Assembly: GCF_900107395.1 (NCBI RefSeq) | Contig: NZ_FNPW01000015.1 | Location: 62,001 to 126,000 of the forward strand | DNA: 64,000 nucleotides | Direction of reading: 5' to 3' | From: Pseudomonas sp. NFIX28 | GTDB lineage: Bacteria; Pseudomonadota; Gammaproteobacteria; Pseudomonadales; Pseudomonadaceae | The notes under the pieces: model-generated | The model's database searches: none | What the model was told of the DNA's origin: nothing | What the model saw: the letters and a program-made list of their open reading frames with translations, nothing else | Program-made: the position numbers and the translations under genes | In this document: piece after piece, positions 9,123 to 17,340 of the stretch | Layout of the letters: every line of letters begins with the position of its first letter | Numbering within the stretch: position 1 is the first letter of the stretch

Positions 9123-9684
9123 GGCGAGCCTCCTGCCCGACCCGGTAATACGTCTGGTACGCCAGGACCAATGGCTGCCAGATCTGCCAGCGATCGAGCG
9201 GCAACATCAGGGCCATTCGCTGTTCGCTGTCCAGGACAGCCTCCAGGCTGCGGCGGACGATCGGGTTGTAATAACGAAACAACGCCATCCGGCCGTCCGG
9301 CAGACGGCTGAACAAATGGGATTTGAGATGGTTGCTCAGCGCCTCAAAGGAGCGCTCGCTCCACAGCCATGAAACCAGCGGCGACTTCTGGTCGCGCTCG
9401 ATCAGCCAGTCGAGCAGTTGCGAGGCCTCATCGCTATCTGTCATGAACTCCACCAGCGCCGGCCCGCCACGGCTGATTTCGTCCAGCTCGGTAGCGGCCA
9501 GCAACCACTCGACGCGGATCGCCGCCCCGGCCGCGTCCAGGCGGTTCTCCAGGGTCATGTACCGGGCGCCATCCACCAGCACATAGAGCCGGGTTTCAGG
9601 GTGCTGCTCCAGACAGTGGCGGATATGGGTACGAAATTGCAGAAAATTCGGATCAGGCCGGCGTCCATTGCCAGGAACACTCAT
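9115..9684 (-). CDS. tecT: DUF4123 T6SS effector chaperone (TecT-like)
   Basis: 189 residues. The N-terminal part (LYVLVDGARY near residue 34) and the later LVEFMTDSD, SPLVSWLWSERSFEAL and GRMALFRYYNPIV segments are characteristic of DUF4123 (TEC/TAP) adaptor proteins, which fold a cytoplasmic effector and hand it to VgrG or PAAR. It is encoded two bases after the PAAR gene and overlaps the co-chaperone by 8 bases, so the proteins are made from one message. Partner choice is expected to be the adjacent PAAR and the TseT-like nuclease. No VgrG gene is present nearby. Confidence 0.9.
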   Translation of the reverse strand: MSVPGNGRRPDPNFLQFRTHIRHCLEQHPETRLYVLVDGARYMTLENRLDAAGAAIRVEWLLAATELDEISRGGPALVEFMTDSDEASQLLDWLIERDQKSPLVSWLWSERSFEALSNHLKSHLFSRLPDGRMALFRYYNPIVRRSLEAVLDSEQRMALMLPLDRWQIWQPLVLAYQTYYRVGQEARHA

Positions 9685-9686
9685 GA

Positions 9687-10079
9687 TCAGTTCCCCAGGC
9701 TTTGCAGCGGGACAAAGGCTTCATTGCGCTGCGCCGCCGCCAACAGGCACGGCAGGCAAAGCCCGGGAATCTTGATCACGGGAGCGACAGCCGCGGCACT
9801 GACCTGCTGCCCGATGATCACGCTTCCCGACCCGCTCACCACCACATTCCCGTGATTGCCGGTTGTGCCCAGGGTCGCGACCGGCAAGCCATTGATCAGC
9901 ACATTGGCAACCACCCCACTGACCAAGGCACTGCCGCAGGCCGTGGTGTCGGTCATCCGCGCCGCGCTGAGCCCATCGAACAATACGTCGGGCGATCCCG
10001 AGACAATCGGGTTACTGGCGTGCCCGGGCAACGGGCAAGCGGTCATATCAGTGACACGTGCCGCAGGTTTTCCACTCAT
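9687..10079 (-). CDS. PAAR-domain T6SS spike-tip protein
   Basis: 130 residues. Residues 1-88 are a complete PAAR repeat: ARVTDMTACPLPGH near the start, then LPVATLGTTGNHGNVVVSG with the conserved histidine and cysteines that bind zinc. The remaining 40 residues (IPGLCLPCLLAAAQ) are a short C-terminal tail without a toxin domain, so the cargo is carried in trans by the chaperone and effector downstream, as for P. aeruginosa PAAR4. It sits between the unrecognised 217-residue protein and the DUF4123 gene in a tightly packed operon. Confidence 0.93.
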   Translation of the reverse strand: MSGKPAARVTDMTACPLPGHASNPIVSGSPDVLFDGLSAARMTDTTACGSALVSGVVANVLINGLPVATLGTTGNHGNVVVSGSGSVIIGQQVSAAAVAPVIKIPGLCLPCLLAAAQRNEAFVPLQSLGN

Positions 10080-10097
10080 GGCAATCTCCTTTATCCG

Positions 10098-10751
10098 TTA
10101 GGTATTGCGTGTTGTCCCTAGGCCATCGATCTGGAAGAGACCAAAGCGCCAACAGGCATCCTCCACATCGAATAATGCGAGCTGGCTGGCCGTCGAGCCG
10201 GGGGCCTTGAACGGGGGCGACATCTGCAGTGCTTCGGCAACCGTCCGCTCCATGGCCGCTGGCGCCCAATCGTCCAGTTCGTTGAGCTGCCGGTTGTAGT
10301 CCGGTGCGCCAACACTTTTATAGACACTTAGCAGGTACTCGGGTAATTCCGTGTCCGACCATTGCAGGTAATAACCCTGATCATCCAGGACCGGCCGGGT
10401 CCAGGCCGTCAGCCCGACCGGAATCACTTCCTGTCGATCGATACTGAGGAGGCAGTCGTCCTGGGCGGCGAAACCCAGGCAGATATTGAGTTTCAACCAG
10501 CCATTAGCCTGATTGAGAAGCTGGGAAGGATCGAACGATCGAAGTGGCACCACACGATAGTTGCGCAGATGGGAAGCGCGCAGGTAGATCTCCGCATCCA
10601 GCCGGGAAATGAACACCCGGACGGTGGGTGCATCAAGGTCGCCGACGCAGCTTATCTGCACCGGATCCAGGGCAGGCTGATCGTGAATACCGGTGACCGT
10701 GACCAAGCCATAAAGACGAATTGAGGATCTCAGTCCTTGAAATCGAACCAT
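10098..10751 (-). CDS. Unrecognised protein heading the T6SS effector operon
   Basis: 217-residue soluble protein starting at ATG 10751 with a strong GGAGGGAG site. No signal peptide, membrane segment or known motif is visible. It is mixed alpha/beta in appearance, with an N-terminal half rich in beta-type segments (VRVFISRLDAEIYLRASHL) and a helical C-terminal half. It is the first gene of the leftward operon, 18 bases before the PAAR gene. I do not recall an equivalent in the P. aeruginosa PA3904-PA3908 cluster. Possible roles are an additional adaptor or a second effector-handling factor (inference only). Confidence 0.7.
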   Translation of the reverse strand: MVRFQGLRSSIRLYGLVTVTGIHDQPALDPVQISCVGDLDAPTVRVFISRLDAEIYLRASHLRNYRVVPLRSFDPSQLLNQANGWLKLNICLGFAAQDDCLLSIDRQEVIPVGLTAWTRPVLDDQGYYLQWSDTELPEYLLSVYKSVGAPDYNRQLNELDDWAPAAMERTVAEALQMSPPFKAPGSTASQLALFDVEDACWRFGLFQIDGLGTTRNT

Positions 10752-10955
10752 CCCACTCCCTCCGAGCAGCGCGATCTGTCAGGCGCTTGTCAGTCGTTCC
10801 ATTGAGCCCGCCACTCTAGCAACCATGTACTGCGCAAGAAGTTGCGCAGTTGCGCTCGAAGCCTTGTGTCTACAGGCCCCGAAGAATTTTTTACAAAATA
10901 TTTCAGGCGCTGCTGACCGGCTTAGAGCAGAACTACCTCAGCGGCCGCATCGCCC

Positions 10956-11831
10956 CTACCCCCGCAATGGGCTTCTGACCTGCTCGATATAACGCGCCAC
11001 CGCCGGCGCCTTCTCGAAGCGGCGGTGGATCAGCGACAGCCAGGAAGAAGCCGTGCTGCCCTGGATCGGCCGGTACAACACATTGGGCAGCCCCACGTGT
11101 CCGACCACCGATTCCGGAACCACCGCCACGCCCTGCCCCAGGGACACCAGGGCCAGCACCGCCACCAGGCCGCCGGGCTGCGGTCCGAGTGTCGGCGCAT
11201 AGCCGCCCTCGGCGGCCACTTGCAGGGTGCCGCTGATCTGTTCCGGAAGGATGAAGGTCTCGTGTTGCAGATGCGCCGGGGCGATTTCCGCCAGGCGCCC
11301 CAGCCAGGACTCGGCGGGCAGCGCCAGGACAAAGCCTTCGGCATCCAGGCGGACCGCCTCGACCCCGTCCGGCAGGGGCATGGGCGAGCGAATGTAGCCG
11401 ATGTCGAACCGTCCCTCGGCCACCAGGCCGGGCAGCGCCGCCATCGGGCTTTCGCGCACGCTGAGACTGACGTCCGGGCAATCCTGGCTGAAGCGCTGCA
11501 CCTGCTTTTGCAACAGCCCCGAATACACCGCCGAGGCCACGTAGCCCAATTCGATATGGCCGATTTCGCCGCGCCCGGCCCGCTGGGCATTACGTTGCGC
11601 GAACTCGAACTGGCGCACCGTGGCCTCGGCCTCGCGCACCAGGGCCGCGCCGGCCTCGGTCAGGCTGACCTCGCGCTGCTGGCGCAAAAACAAGCGGGTG
11701 CCCAGCGCCTGCTCCATGTCCTGGATCTGCCGGCTCAAAGTCGGTGGCGCGATGCCCAGATGCTCGGCGGCGCGAGTGAAACTGCGTTGCCGCGCCACCG
11801 CCAGGAAATAACGGAAATGACGGATTTCCAT
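10956..11831 (-). CDS. LysR-family transcriptional regulator
   Basis: 291 residues. Residues 1-60 form the LysR winged helix-turn-helix (MEIRHFRYFLAVARQRSFTR, then LGIAPPTLSRQIQDMEQALG), followed by a periplasmic-binding-like effector domain from about residue 90 (IELGYVASAVYSGLLQK). It is divergent from the GlcG/HbpS-family gene and the MFS exporter, with 103 bases between starts, and is most likely their regulator by the usual LysR arrangement. The inducer cannot be read from sequence. Confidence 0.92.
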   Translation of the reverse strand: MEIRHFRYFLAVARQRSFTRAAEHLGIAPPTLSRQIQDMEQALGTRLFLRQQREVSLTEAGAALVREAEATVRQFEFAQRNAQRAGRGEIGHIELGYVASAVYSGLLQKQVQRFSQDCPDVSLSVRESPMAALPGLVAEGRFDIGYIRSPMPLPDGVEAVRLDAEGFVLALPAESWLGRLAEIAPAHLQHETFILPEQISGTLQVAAEGGYAPTLGPQPGGLVAVLALVSLGQGVAVVPESVVGHVGLPNVLYRPIQGSTASSWLSLIHRRFEKAPAVARYIEQVRSPLRG

Positions 11832-11853
11832 AAGTGCGTTAGCTCAAAGGTAA

Positions 11854-11865
11854 TGAAGTGCTTCA
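11854..11865. promoter_or_regulatory. Possible LysR operator between divergent genes
   Basis: TGAAGTGCTTCA has perfect TGAAG/CTTCA arms. It lies in the 103-base divergent intergenic region, a usual place for a LysR recognition site. A wider GTTAG...CTAAC pair (about 11838-11876) encloses it. Confidence 0.35.
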
Positions 11866-11934
11866 ACTCGCCTAACAAAGCCCGCAGGGGCCCGGGCTAA
11901 GCTGGCCGGACCTTCACAGTAGAGAGCCCACGCC

Positions 11935-12432
11935 ATGCACGTCAAACCTCTGTTTCTGGCGCTGATCACTTGCTGCAGCGTGTCCACGAGTTTCGCCGCC
12001 GACAAAAATGCTCACATTGCCCAGAAAGCAATCCTGAATTTCGCCACCGCCCAGCAACTGCTCAATGCCGCCCAGGCAACCGCCAGCGCCAAGGGCTGGC
12101 CCTGCGCCGTGGCGATCGTCGACGACGGCGGTTGGCCGATCCTCAGCGCGCGCATGGACGGTGCGCCGGTGGTGGCCGGCATCGAGCTGGCCCAGGGCAA
12201 GGCGCGGACCTCGGCGTTGTTCAAACGTCCTTCGGGCGATCTGGAAAACGCCATCAACGGCGGGCGCCAGGCGGCCATCACCTCGGGCTTGCTGATGATG
12301 AAAGGCGCGCAGCCAATCCGCGTCGACGGCCAGGTGATCGGCGCCATCGGCATCAGCGCCGACACCCCGGCCCACGACGATGAAATCGCCCAGGCCGCCC
12401 TCGCCGCGCTGGACCAGCGGGTGCGGCCATGA
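11935..12432 (+). CDS. GlcG/HbpS-family heme-binding-like protein, exported
   Basis: 165 residues. Residues 1-21 are a cleavable signal peptide ending SFAAD. The mature part matches the GlcG/HbpS family: ATASAKGWPCAVAIVDDGGW near residue 45, SALFKRPSGDLENAINGGRQ near 95 and the terminal PVIGAIGISADTPAHDDEIA-type segment. Members bind heme or small metabolites and are often encoded beside transport or degradation genes. Its stop overlaps the start of the MFS transporter by four bases (ATGA), so the two are co-translated and probably share a substrate. Likely controlled by the divergent LysR regulator. Confidence 0.85.
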   Translation: MHVKPLFLALITCCSVSTSFAADKNAHIAQKAILNFATAQQLLNAAQATASAKGWPCAVAIVDDGGWPILSARMDGAPVVAGIELAQGKARTSALFKRPSGDLENAINGGRQAAITSGLLMMKGAQPIRVDGQVIGAIGISADTPAHDDEIAQAALAALDQRVRP

Positions 12433-13967
12433 AGCCGGCCAGCCCGCGCCTGACCTTGCTCACCGCCTCCGGGGTCTGCTCGCTGATTGTGCTCGACACC
12501 AATATAGTCGCGGTGACCCTGCCGAGCATCGCCCGCGACCTGGGGGCCAACTTCGCCGATATCGAATGGGTAGTCAGCGCCTACATGCTGGCCTTCGCCG
12601 CCCTGCTGCTGCCAGCCGGCAGCCTGGCCGACCGCTTCGGCCGCAAGCGCACCCTGCTCTGCGGCCTTGGGCTGTTCATCCTCGCCTCGCTCGGCTGCGG
12701 CGCGGCGCCCAACGTGCTGCTGCTCGACATCGCCCGGGCGATCAAGGGTGTCGGCGCGGCGTTGCTGCTGACCTCGGCCCTGGCCACCATCGGCCATACC
12801 TTCCATGACGAGGCCGAACGGGCCAGGGCCTGGGCGTTCTGGGGAGCCTGCATGGGCGTGGCGATGACCGCCGCGCCAACCATCGGCGGCTTGATCACCG
12901 AATTCATTGGCTGGCGCTGGATTTTCTACCTCAACCTGCCGGTGGGCGGGTTGCTGGTGCTGATGGTGCTGCGCGCGATACCGGAGTCGCGCGACACCCA
13001 GGCCGCGCGCCTCGACCCTTGGGGCAGCCTGGCGTTCAGCGCCAGCCTGCTGTGCCTGATCTGGGGCCTGATCGAGGCCAATCGCATCGGCTGGAGCCAC
13101 CCGCTGACCTACACCCGGCTGCTGGGCGGCGCGGCATTGCTCGGGCTGTTCTTGCTGATCGAAGGGGTGCAGCGCCGGCCCATGGTCGATTTGCAACTGT
13201 TCCGCCATCCGCGCTTCATCGGCGCCCTGCTGGGGATGTTCGCCTACGCCGGCTGTGCCCAGGTGATGATGACCCTGCTGCCGTTCTACCTGCAGAACGG
13301 CCTGGGCTTCTCGGCCATCGCTTCGGGGCTGGGCATGCTGCCGTTCGCCCTGACGATGTTGATCTGCCCACGCATCGGCGTGCGCCTGGCGACGCGCTAT
13401 GCGCCGGCGACCTTGATGGCCGCCGGCCTGACCCTGGTCGGCTGCGGCAACCTGCTGAGCGCCTGGGCCCTGCACGGCGGCGGTTACCTGAATTTCGCCC
13501 TGGCAATCGCGGTGACGGGCGCCGGCGCCGGCCTGCTCAACGGCGACACGCAGAAAAACATCATGGCCTGCGTGCCCCGCGACCGCGCCGGCATGGCCTC
13601 GGGGCTGAGCACCACCATGCGCTTCAGCGCCATCATGCTGGCCATCGGCGTGTTCGGCGCCCTGCTCGGCAGCCATACCCAGCAACGGCTGCAAGCCAGC
13701 CTGGGTGAAAACGCCGCGCATTGGCTCGACCAGGCCCAGGCCATCGCCTCGCGGGTAGTGGCCGGCGACATGCCCGCCGCCCTGGCGTTGCTGCCCGACT
13801 CGGCGAAAACAATCGTCGAACCGCTGGCGCGCCAGGCCTTTGTCGACGGCTTCGGCATGGTGCTCTGGGTGGCCGGCCTCCTGGCGCTGCTGGCGGCGCT
13901 GACGGTCGGCACGCTGATGCGCAACCCCATCCCGCAGCCGCAACCTTTGACGCTGAGCGTGGATTAA
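12429..13967 (+). CDS. MFS exporter, DHA2 (EmrB/QacA) family
   Basis: 512 residues with about 14 hydrophobic segments. The conserved motif C region (LDTNIVAVTLPSIARDLGA near residue 20) and motif A (GSLADRFGRKRTLLCGLG, residues 61-78) place it in the 14-TMS DHA2 drug:proton antiporters. A conserved helix motif near residue 130 (FWGACMGVAMTAAPTIGG) fits motif C of antiporters. The role is proton-driven efflux of a small molecule across the inner membrane; the substrate is unknown. No periplasmic adaptor or outer-membrane channel gene adjoins it. Coupled to the upstream exported GlcG/HbpS protein. Confidence 0.92.
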   Translation: MKPASPRLTLLTASGVCSLIVLDTNIVAVTLPSIARDLGANFADIEWVVSAYMLAFAALLLPAGSLADRFGRKRTLLCGLGLFILASLGCGAAPNVLLLDIARAIKGVGAALLLTSALATIGHTFHDEAERARAWAFWGACMGVAMTAAPTIGGLITEFIGWRWIFYLNLPVGGLLVLMVLRAIPESRDTQAARLDPWGSLAFSASLLCLIWGLIEANRIGWSHPLTYTRLLGGAALLGLFLLIEGVQRRPMVDLQLFRHPRFIGALLGMFAYAGCAQVMMTLLPFYLQNGLGFSAIASGLGMLPFALTMLICPRIGVRLATRYAPATLMAAGLTLVGCGNLLSAWALHGGGYLNFALAIAVTGAGAGLLNGDTQKNIMACVPRDRAGMASGLSTTMRFSAIMLAIGVFGALLGSHTQQRLQASLGENAAHWLDQAQAIASRVVAGDMPAALALLPDSAKTIVEPLARQAFVDGFGMVLWVAGLLALLAALTVGTLMRNPIPQPQPLTLSVD

Positions 13968-14544
13968 AAGGAAGTTAGCCGTCCTTTCTTAAAGATGCGG
14001 CAGCCCTGTATTGGGTCGGTCGTGATCTTCACCTCTCAAAAATCTCGGAGTGCTCTACACATGGACACTCCATTTTTTGATGGCTACTGCAGGCTATTAA
14101 ACACTCTGCTGTTTTGTGACCACGATGAACTTTCATATGGGAAATACGCCGTCTTGCTCTCGGAACAGCATGGACAATGGCGAATTATGAACGTACGGCT
14201 AAATTCATATATTTATCCTCCCGAGCATTCCTGTAATATTCGCTCACCTAACGTACTCATCATCTTCAATGGCAAAGGACCTACAAGAGTTAAGGATTAC
14301 GTTAAATTGGCGCTCGGTATCAAAACAGCCATTTTTAGGCTTGCCTCGAAAATCGACCTGCCAAATACCTCCCACAAGAAAACAGCCCCCGTCGCATATT
14401 TTTTGGAAAAGAGAGTGCCCATCGGCATGGAGCCCCATCACGGAGGCGGCCCGGCACACATACACCATCAGGGTAGGGACGACGGGGTTAGGATTACATG
14501 AATTAGAGGGTGTGCTGATTTTGAATATTGTTCCCCGGCCTCAA
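13968..14544. other. 577-base AT-rich leader before the wzz-like gene
   Basis: This stretch is visibly richer in A/T than either neighbour. It contains an open frame from about 14061 to 14501 on the plus strand (MDTPFFDGYCRLL...) without family resemblance and with unremarkable ribosome-binding context; I do not treat it as a gene. It may be a long untranslated leader, a decayed gene, or horizontally acquired sequence that arrived with the chain-length gene. No JUMPstart element was found. Confidence 0.5.
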
Positions 14545-15876
14545 ATGAATGCTCATGCGGATGAAATTGACCTGTTTGCATTGTTCCAATCCGTTTGGCA
14601 GCAAAAGAAGCTAATAATTGGCTGTACCGTAGCCGTGACCCTGGGAGGGCTGGCTTATGCGTTATTGGCTCCGCGTATATATGAGGTCAGCAGCGTGTTA
14701 CGCCCTGCTGCACTGAATGAACTCGACGCACTCAACCGTTCGGAAGTCTATAAGCTACCGCCTGCAGATGCCCTGTCCAAGGTTGGCGCCGCTCTTGAAT
14801 CCTATGAAACACGGCTTGAGTTCTTCCGCTCACATCAAGATCTATTTCAGGCTTTTAAGCGCCCGGGACAAACCCTTGAACAGAGTTTCGAGGATTTCAA
14901 CCGCAACTCGATCAATTTGATCCTTCCGGATCCCAAAGCCAGCAACACCCTGAGTAGTTACATCAAGTTGGAAATGCAGTACCCCAAGAATGTCGACGGA
15001 GTAGCGATCCTCAATGGTTTTGTCGAATACGCCATTGATGCCGAACGCGAGCGCATCGGCGCCGACCTCAAGGTCATCGTCAACAACCGGCTTAATGAAC
15101 TCAAGGGCAAGATCGCCGCAGCGCGCTCCAACTATAAAACCGACAAGGAATCGAAAATCGCATCCTTGCTCGAAAGCGATAACATTCGCCGCGCCCAACT
15201 CGAAGACGAACTCAAAGCATTACGCCTGCAGTTAAAGGAACAACGCAAGGACCGCATGGCCGAGTTGACCGAGGCGATTTCCATTGCCAAGTCGATGGGC
15301 ATTCGCACTCCAACCACCCCATCCTCGATGTCTGATGCCTCGCATGGCAGTTCGACCCAAGTCATACGCACTGAAGTCAATACGCAAGATATCCCGCTGT
15401 ACTTCATGGGTTACGAAACCCTTGAGGCTGAGCGCACAGCCTTGCAGAAACGCACCACTGACGATTTCACCGAGAAACGCATCGCTGAAATTGGCAAGGA
15501 ACTGCAGATGCTGCGGATCAATCGCCAGGTGCAGGAACTGAACAAGCGTTCCAACGAAGACATTTTCTTGAAGGATGTCTTCCCGCTCAGGGCTGAAGTT
15601 GCCCGACTGCGCAACCTGAACATCGATATGGACCGACTGAAACTGGTCACCATCGATCGCAAGGCGTTGCAGCCGGTGACCCCGATCAAGCCGAAGCCCG
15701 TATTGGTCGTCGTCCTGTCGTTGATGTTGGGCTTAACACTCGGTATGGCGGTCGCCTTGCTTCGTCATTTCATCCACTCGTATCGAGCATCACACGCCAA
15801 GGCTTTACTCGCGACTCCAGTATTGCTGGACCAGTCAGGCAAGGTTCGAGGCAAAGACGATGATACGACGCAGTAA
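14545..15876 (+). CDS. wzz: Wzz-like polysaccharide chain-length determinant
   Basis: 443 residues with the Wzz architecture: N-terminal DEIDLFALFQSVWQQKKLI leading into a first membrane helix (residues about 22-42), a long periplasmic coiled-coil domain (residues 60-380), and a C-terminal helix after the proline-rich PVTPIKPKPVLVVVLSLMLG. Wzz proteins control modal O-antigen length in the Wzy pathway. ATG 14545 is the simplest start; a TTG at 14521 with AGAGGG ten bases upstream would add eight residues. There are no glycosyltransferase, wzx or wzy genes in the window, so it is an orphan. A perfect terminator follows. Confidence 0.85.
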   Translation: MNAHADEIDLFALFQSVWQQKKLIIGCTVAVTLGGLAYALLAPRIYEVSSVLRPAALNELDALNRSEVYKLPPADALSKVGAALESYETRLEFFRSHQDLFQAFKRPGQTLEQSFEDFNRNSINLILPDPKASNTLSSYIKLEMQYPKNVDGVAILNGFVEYAIDAERERIGADLKVIVNNRLNELKGKIAAARSNYKTDKESKIASLLESDNIRRAQLEDELKALRLQLKEQRKDRMAELTEAISIAKSMGIRTPTTPSSMSDASHGSSTQVIRTEVNTQDIPLYFMGYETLEAERTALQKRTTDDFTEKRIAEIGKELQMLRINRQVQELNKRSNEDIFLKDVFPLRAEVARLRNLNIDMDRLKLVTIDRKALQPVTPIKPKPVLVVVLSLMLGLTLGMAVALLRHFIHSYRASHAKALLATPVLLDQSGKVRGKDDDTTQ

Positions 15877-16222
15877 GCCACCACTCGACTTACCAACCTG
15901 AACTCCTTTCTTTTGGGCGACCGCACGGTCGCCCAAGTTGTTTTCATAGCCTGTAAATCAGGGCACCCATATGTTGATCGCAACTTCGGCCAGGGCAGGA
16001 GCTGCTGGAGTTCGTCCAGGCTGAACCCAGCCTAACTGGGCACACGGTTTGCCCTTGCGCTCTTCCAGGCAAAGAACGGAACCCCGGCCCCGGCGCATCC
16101 GTCCGTCGGCTGGGGGGCTCAATTCGCGCGACGGGTCGCAAAAAAACACCTGCACGCCCGGCAAAAAAATGCGCCGCTGCTAGGATTTTTGGCGGACCTC
16201 ACCCTAATAAAAGGAGTAACAC
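15877..16222. other. 346-base intergenic region after wzz
   Basis: Apart from the wzz terminator and, just before 16223, the leader of the small lipoprotein gene (AAAAGGAG ribosome-binding site at 16208-16215), I see no gene or structured element. Confidence 0.5.
15913..15942 (+). terminator. Rho-independent terminator of wzz
   Basis: TTGGGCGACCG (15913-15923) pairs perfectly with CGGTCGCCCAA (15926-15936), followed by GTTGTTTT. Confidence 0.85.
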
Positions 16223-16546
16223 ATGAGAGTCGCCCACCTTACCCTGGCTTGCGCCCTCACCCTCGGACTGGCCGGTTGCAATTCCATCGCCGGCAAGACC
16301 AATACCCTGAGCGATGAACAGATCAAATCCCAGACCAGCGGCGCCCTGGGTTATGCGCCCTCGGACGTCAGTATCGTCAGCCGTCGCACCGAAGGCACCA
16401 ATACCTACGTGGCCTTGAAAACCAACGACAACAAGGAGTTCAACTGCATCATCAACGGCGGCAACCTGCTTACCCTGGGCATGACCAACCCACCTTCCTG
16501 CGCCAGGAAAGGCGAAGCCATCCGTTCCGCTCCCTTCGGCGGCTAA
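16223..16546 (+). CDS. Small hypothetical lipoprotein
   Basis: 107 residues. The N terminus MRVAHLTLACALTLGLAGCN is a signal peptide with lipobox LAGC, so the mature protein is a lipoprotein of about 88 residues anchored in a membrane. Mature-part features: LSDEQIKSQTSGALGYAPSD and a Cys pair (EFNCI, PPSCA) that could form a disulfide. No known family recognised. AAAAGGAG precedes ATG 16223. It converges with the chlD gene. Confidence 0.85.
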   Translation: MRVAHLTLACALTLGLAGCNSIAGKTNTLSDEQIKSQTSGALGYAPSDVSIVSRRTEGTNTYVALKTNDNKEFNCIINGGNLLTLGMTNPPSCARKGEAIRSAPFGG

Positions 16547-16557
16547 ACGCTGATCCG

Positions 16558-16600
16558 GGGCAGTCGCCAGCAGGCCAACAGGCTCAGGGGCGGACTGCCC
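16558..16600. terminator. Possible bidirectional hairpin between lipoprotein gene and chlD
   Basis: GGGCAGTC (16558-16565) is complementary to GACTGCCC (16593-16600). It lies between two convergent stop codons, but no clear T-run follows on either strand, so termination is uncertain. Confidence 0.35.
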
Positions 16601-16608
16601 TCACTCCG

Positions 16609-17340
16609 TCACAGCCCATCGATATGCCGGTACTGCGCATCCAGTAGCTGCGCCAGTTCACGAGCGCGGCCGAGGCGGATCGGCCCGCGTTCGATATCGA
16701 TCAACAGGGTCGGGCAACCCAGGCCTGCCAGCGGCGGCAGGATTTTCAGCCGGCCATCGGTGAGCAGCAGCACCCGCTGCTGTTCGGCCGGATAGCGTTT
16801 CTGCCGGCAGACCAGCCAGCGCCCGGCCTCGGCCAAGGCCGCCAGCAACGGCGTGCCGCCCCCCGCCCCCAGGTCGTCGAGCCAGCCCCGCAGATCCTTG
16901 GTGGCTTTCAGCCCCTGCACCTGCCAGTTCGGCGCGCGACCGCTGGCGGTCAGCAGGGCCAGGCGCGCACGCTGGCGGTAAGCATCGTCGAACAGCTGGG
17001 CCAGCAGGCCCTTGGCATCGCTCAGCGCCTGATGGCGGCGGGTCGAGGCCGAGGCATCGACGATCACCAGCCACAGTTCATGGGGCGAACGGCTGCGCAG
17101 GTGCCATAACAGATCATCGCGCTGGCGTGGCCGGCCATTGAGCAAGGTGCCCGGCCAGTTGATCGAGCCGTGGACGGCCGCGCGCGCGCGGCCTTGCCTG
17201 CCCTTGTCCAATCGCCCGGCGCGGGGTTTGGCATTCGCCCCCGCGTCGGACCGGGGGCGAATGCCTAGGGCTTTTTTGGCCAGCTCGGCACTTCGCGTCG
17301 GGCCCCGGTAGGCAACGCCTGGGCCGGCAGTTCGCCCCAT
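16609..17340 (-). CDS. chlD: ChlD-like VWA-domain chelatase subunit
   Basis: 243 residues. The first 80 are basic and low-complexity; residues 85-240 are a von Willebrand A domain with the metal-ion-dependent adhesion motif near its start (LWLVIVDASASTRRH, D-A-S-A-S) and a later TDGR. It is the VWA half of an AAA+/VWA magnesium-chelatase-type motor and lacks its own AAA domain. Its start overlaps the chlI end by 76 bases in another frame. Together with ChlI it probably powers cobalt insertion by CobN, in place of CobS/CobT (context inference). The long overlap means the start is approximate. Confidence 0.85.
   Translation of the reverse strand: MGRTAGPGVAYRGPTRSAELAKKALGIRPRSDAGANAKPRAGRLDKGRQGRARAAVHGSINWPGTLLNGRPRQRDDLLWHLRSRSPHELWLVIVDASASTRRHQALSDAKGLLAQLFDDAYRQRARLALLTASGRAPNWQVQGLKATKDLRGWLDDLGAGGGTPLLAALAEAGRWLVCRQKRYPAEQQRVLLLTDGRLKILPPLAGLGCPTLLIDIERGPIRLGRARELAQLLDAQYRHIDGL

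Noticed and set aside
12012-13943. A minus-strand open frame of over 600 codons opposite the MFS and GlcG-like genes
   Set aside because: High-G+C shadow; the plus-strand proteins are conserved and the minus-strand one is low complexity.
13995-14501. Possible 140-168 residue gene before wzz
   Set aside because: No family resemblance and weak start context; A/T-rich DNA could give it by chance. Left as unresolved leader.
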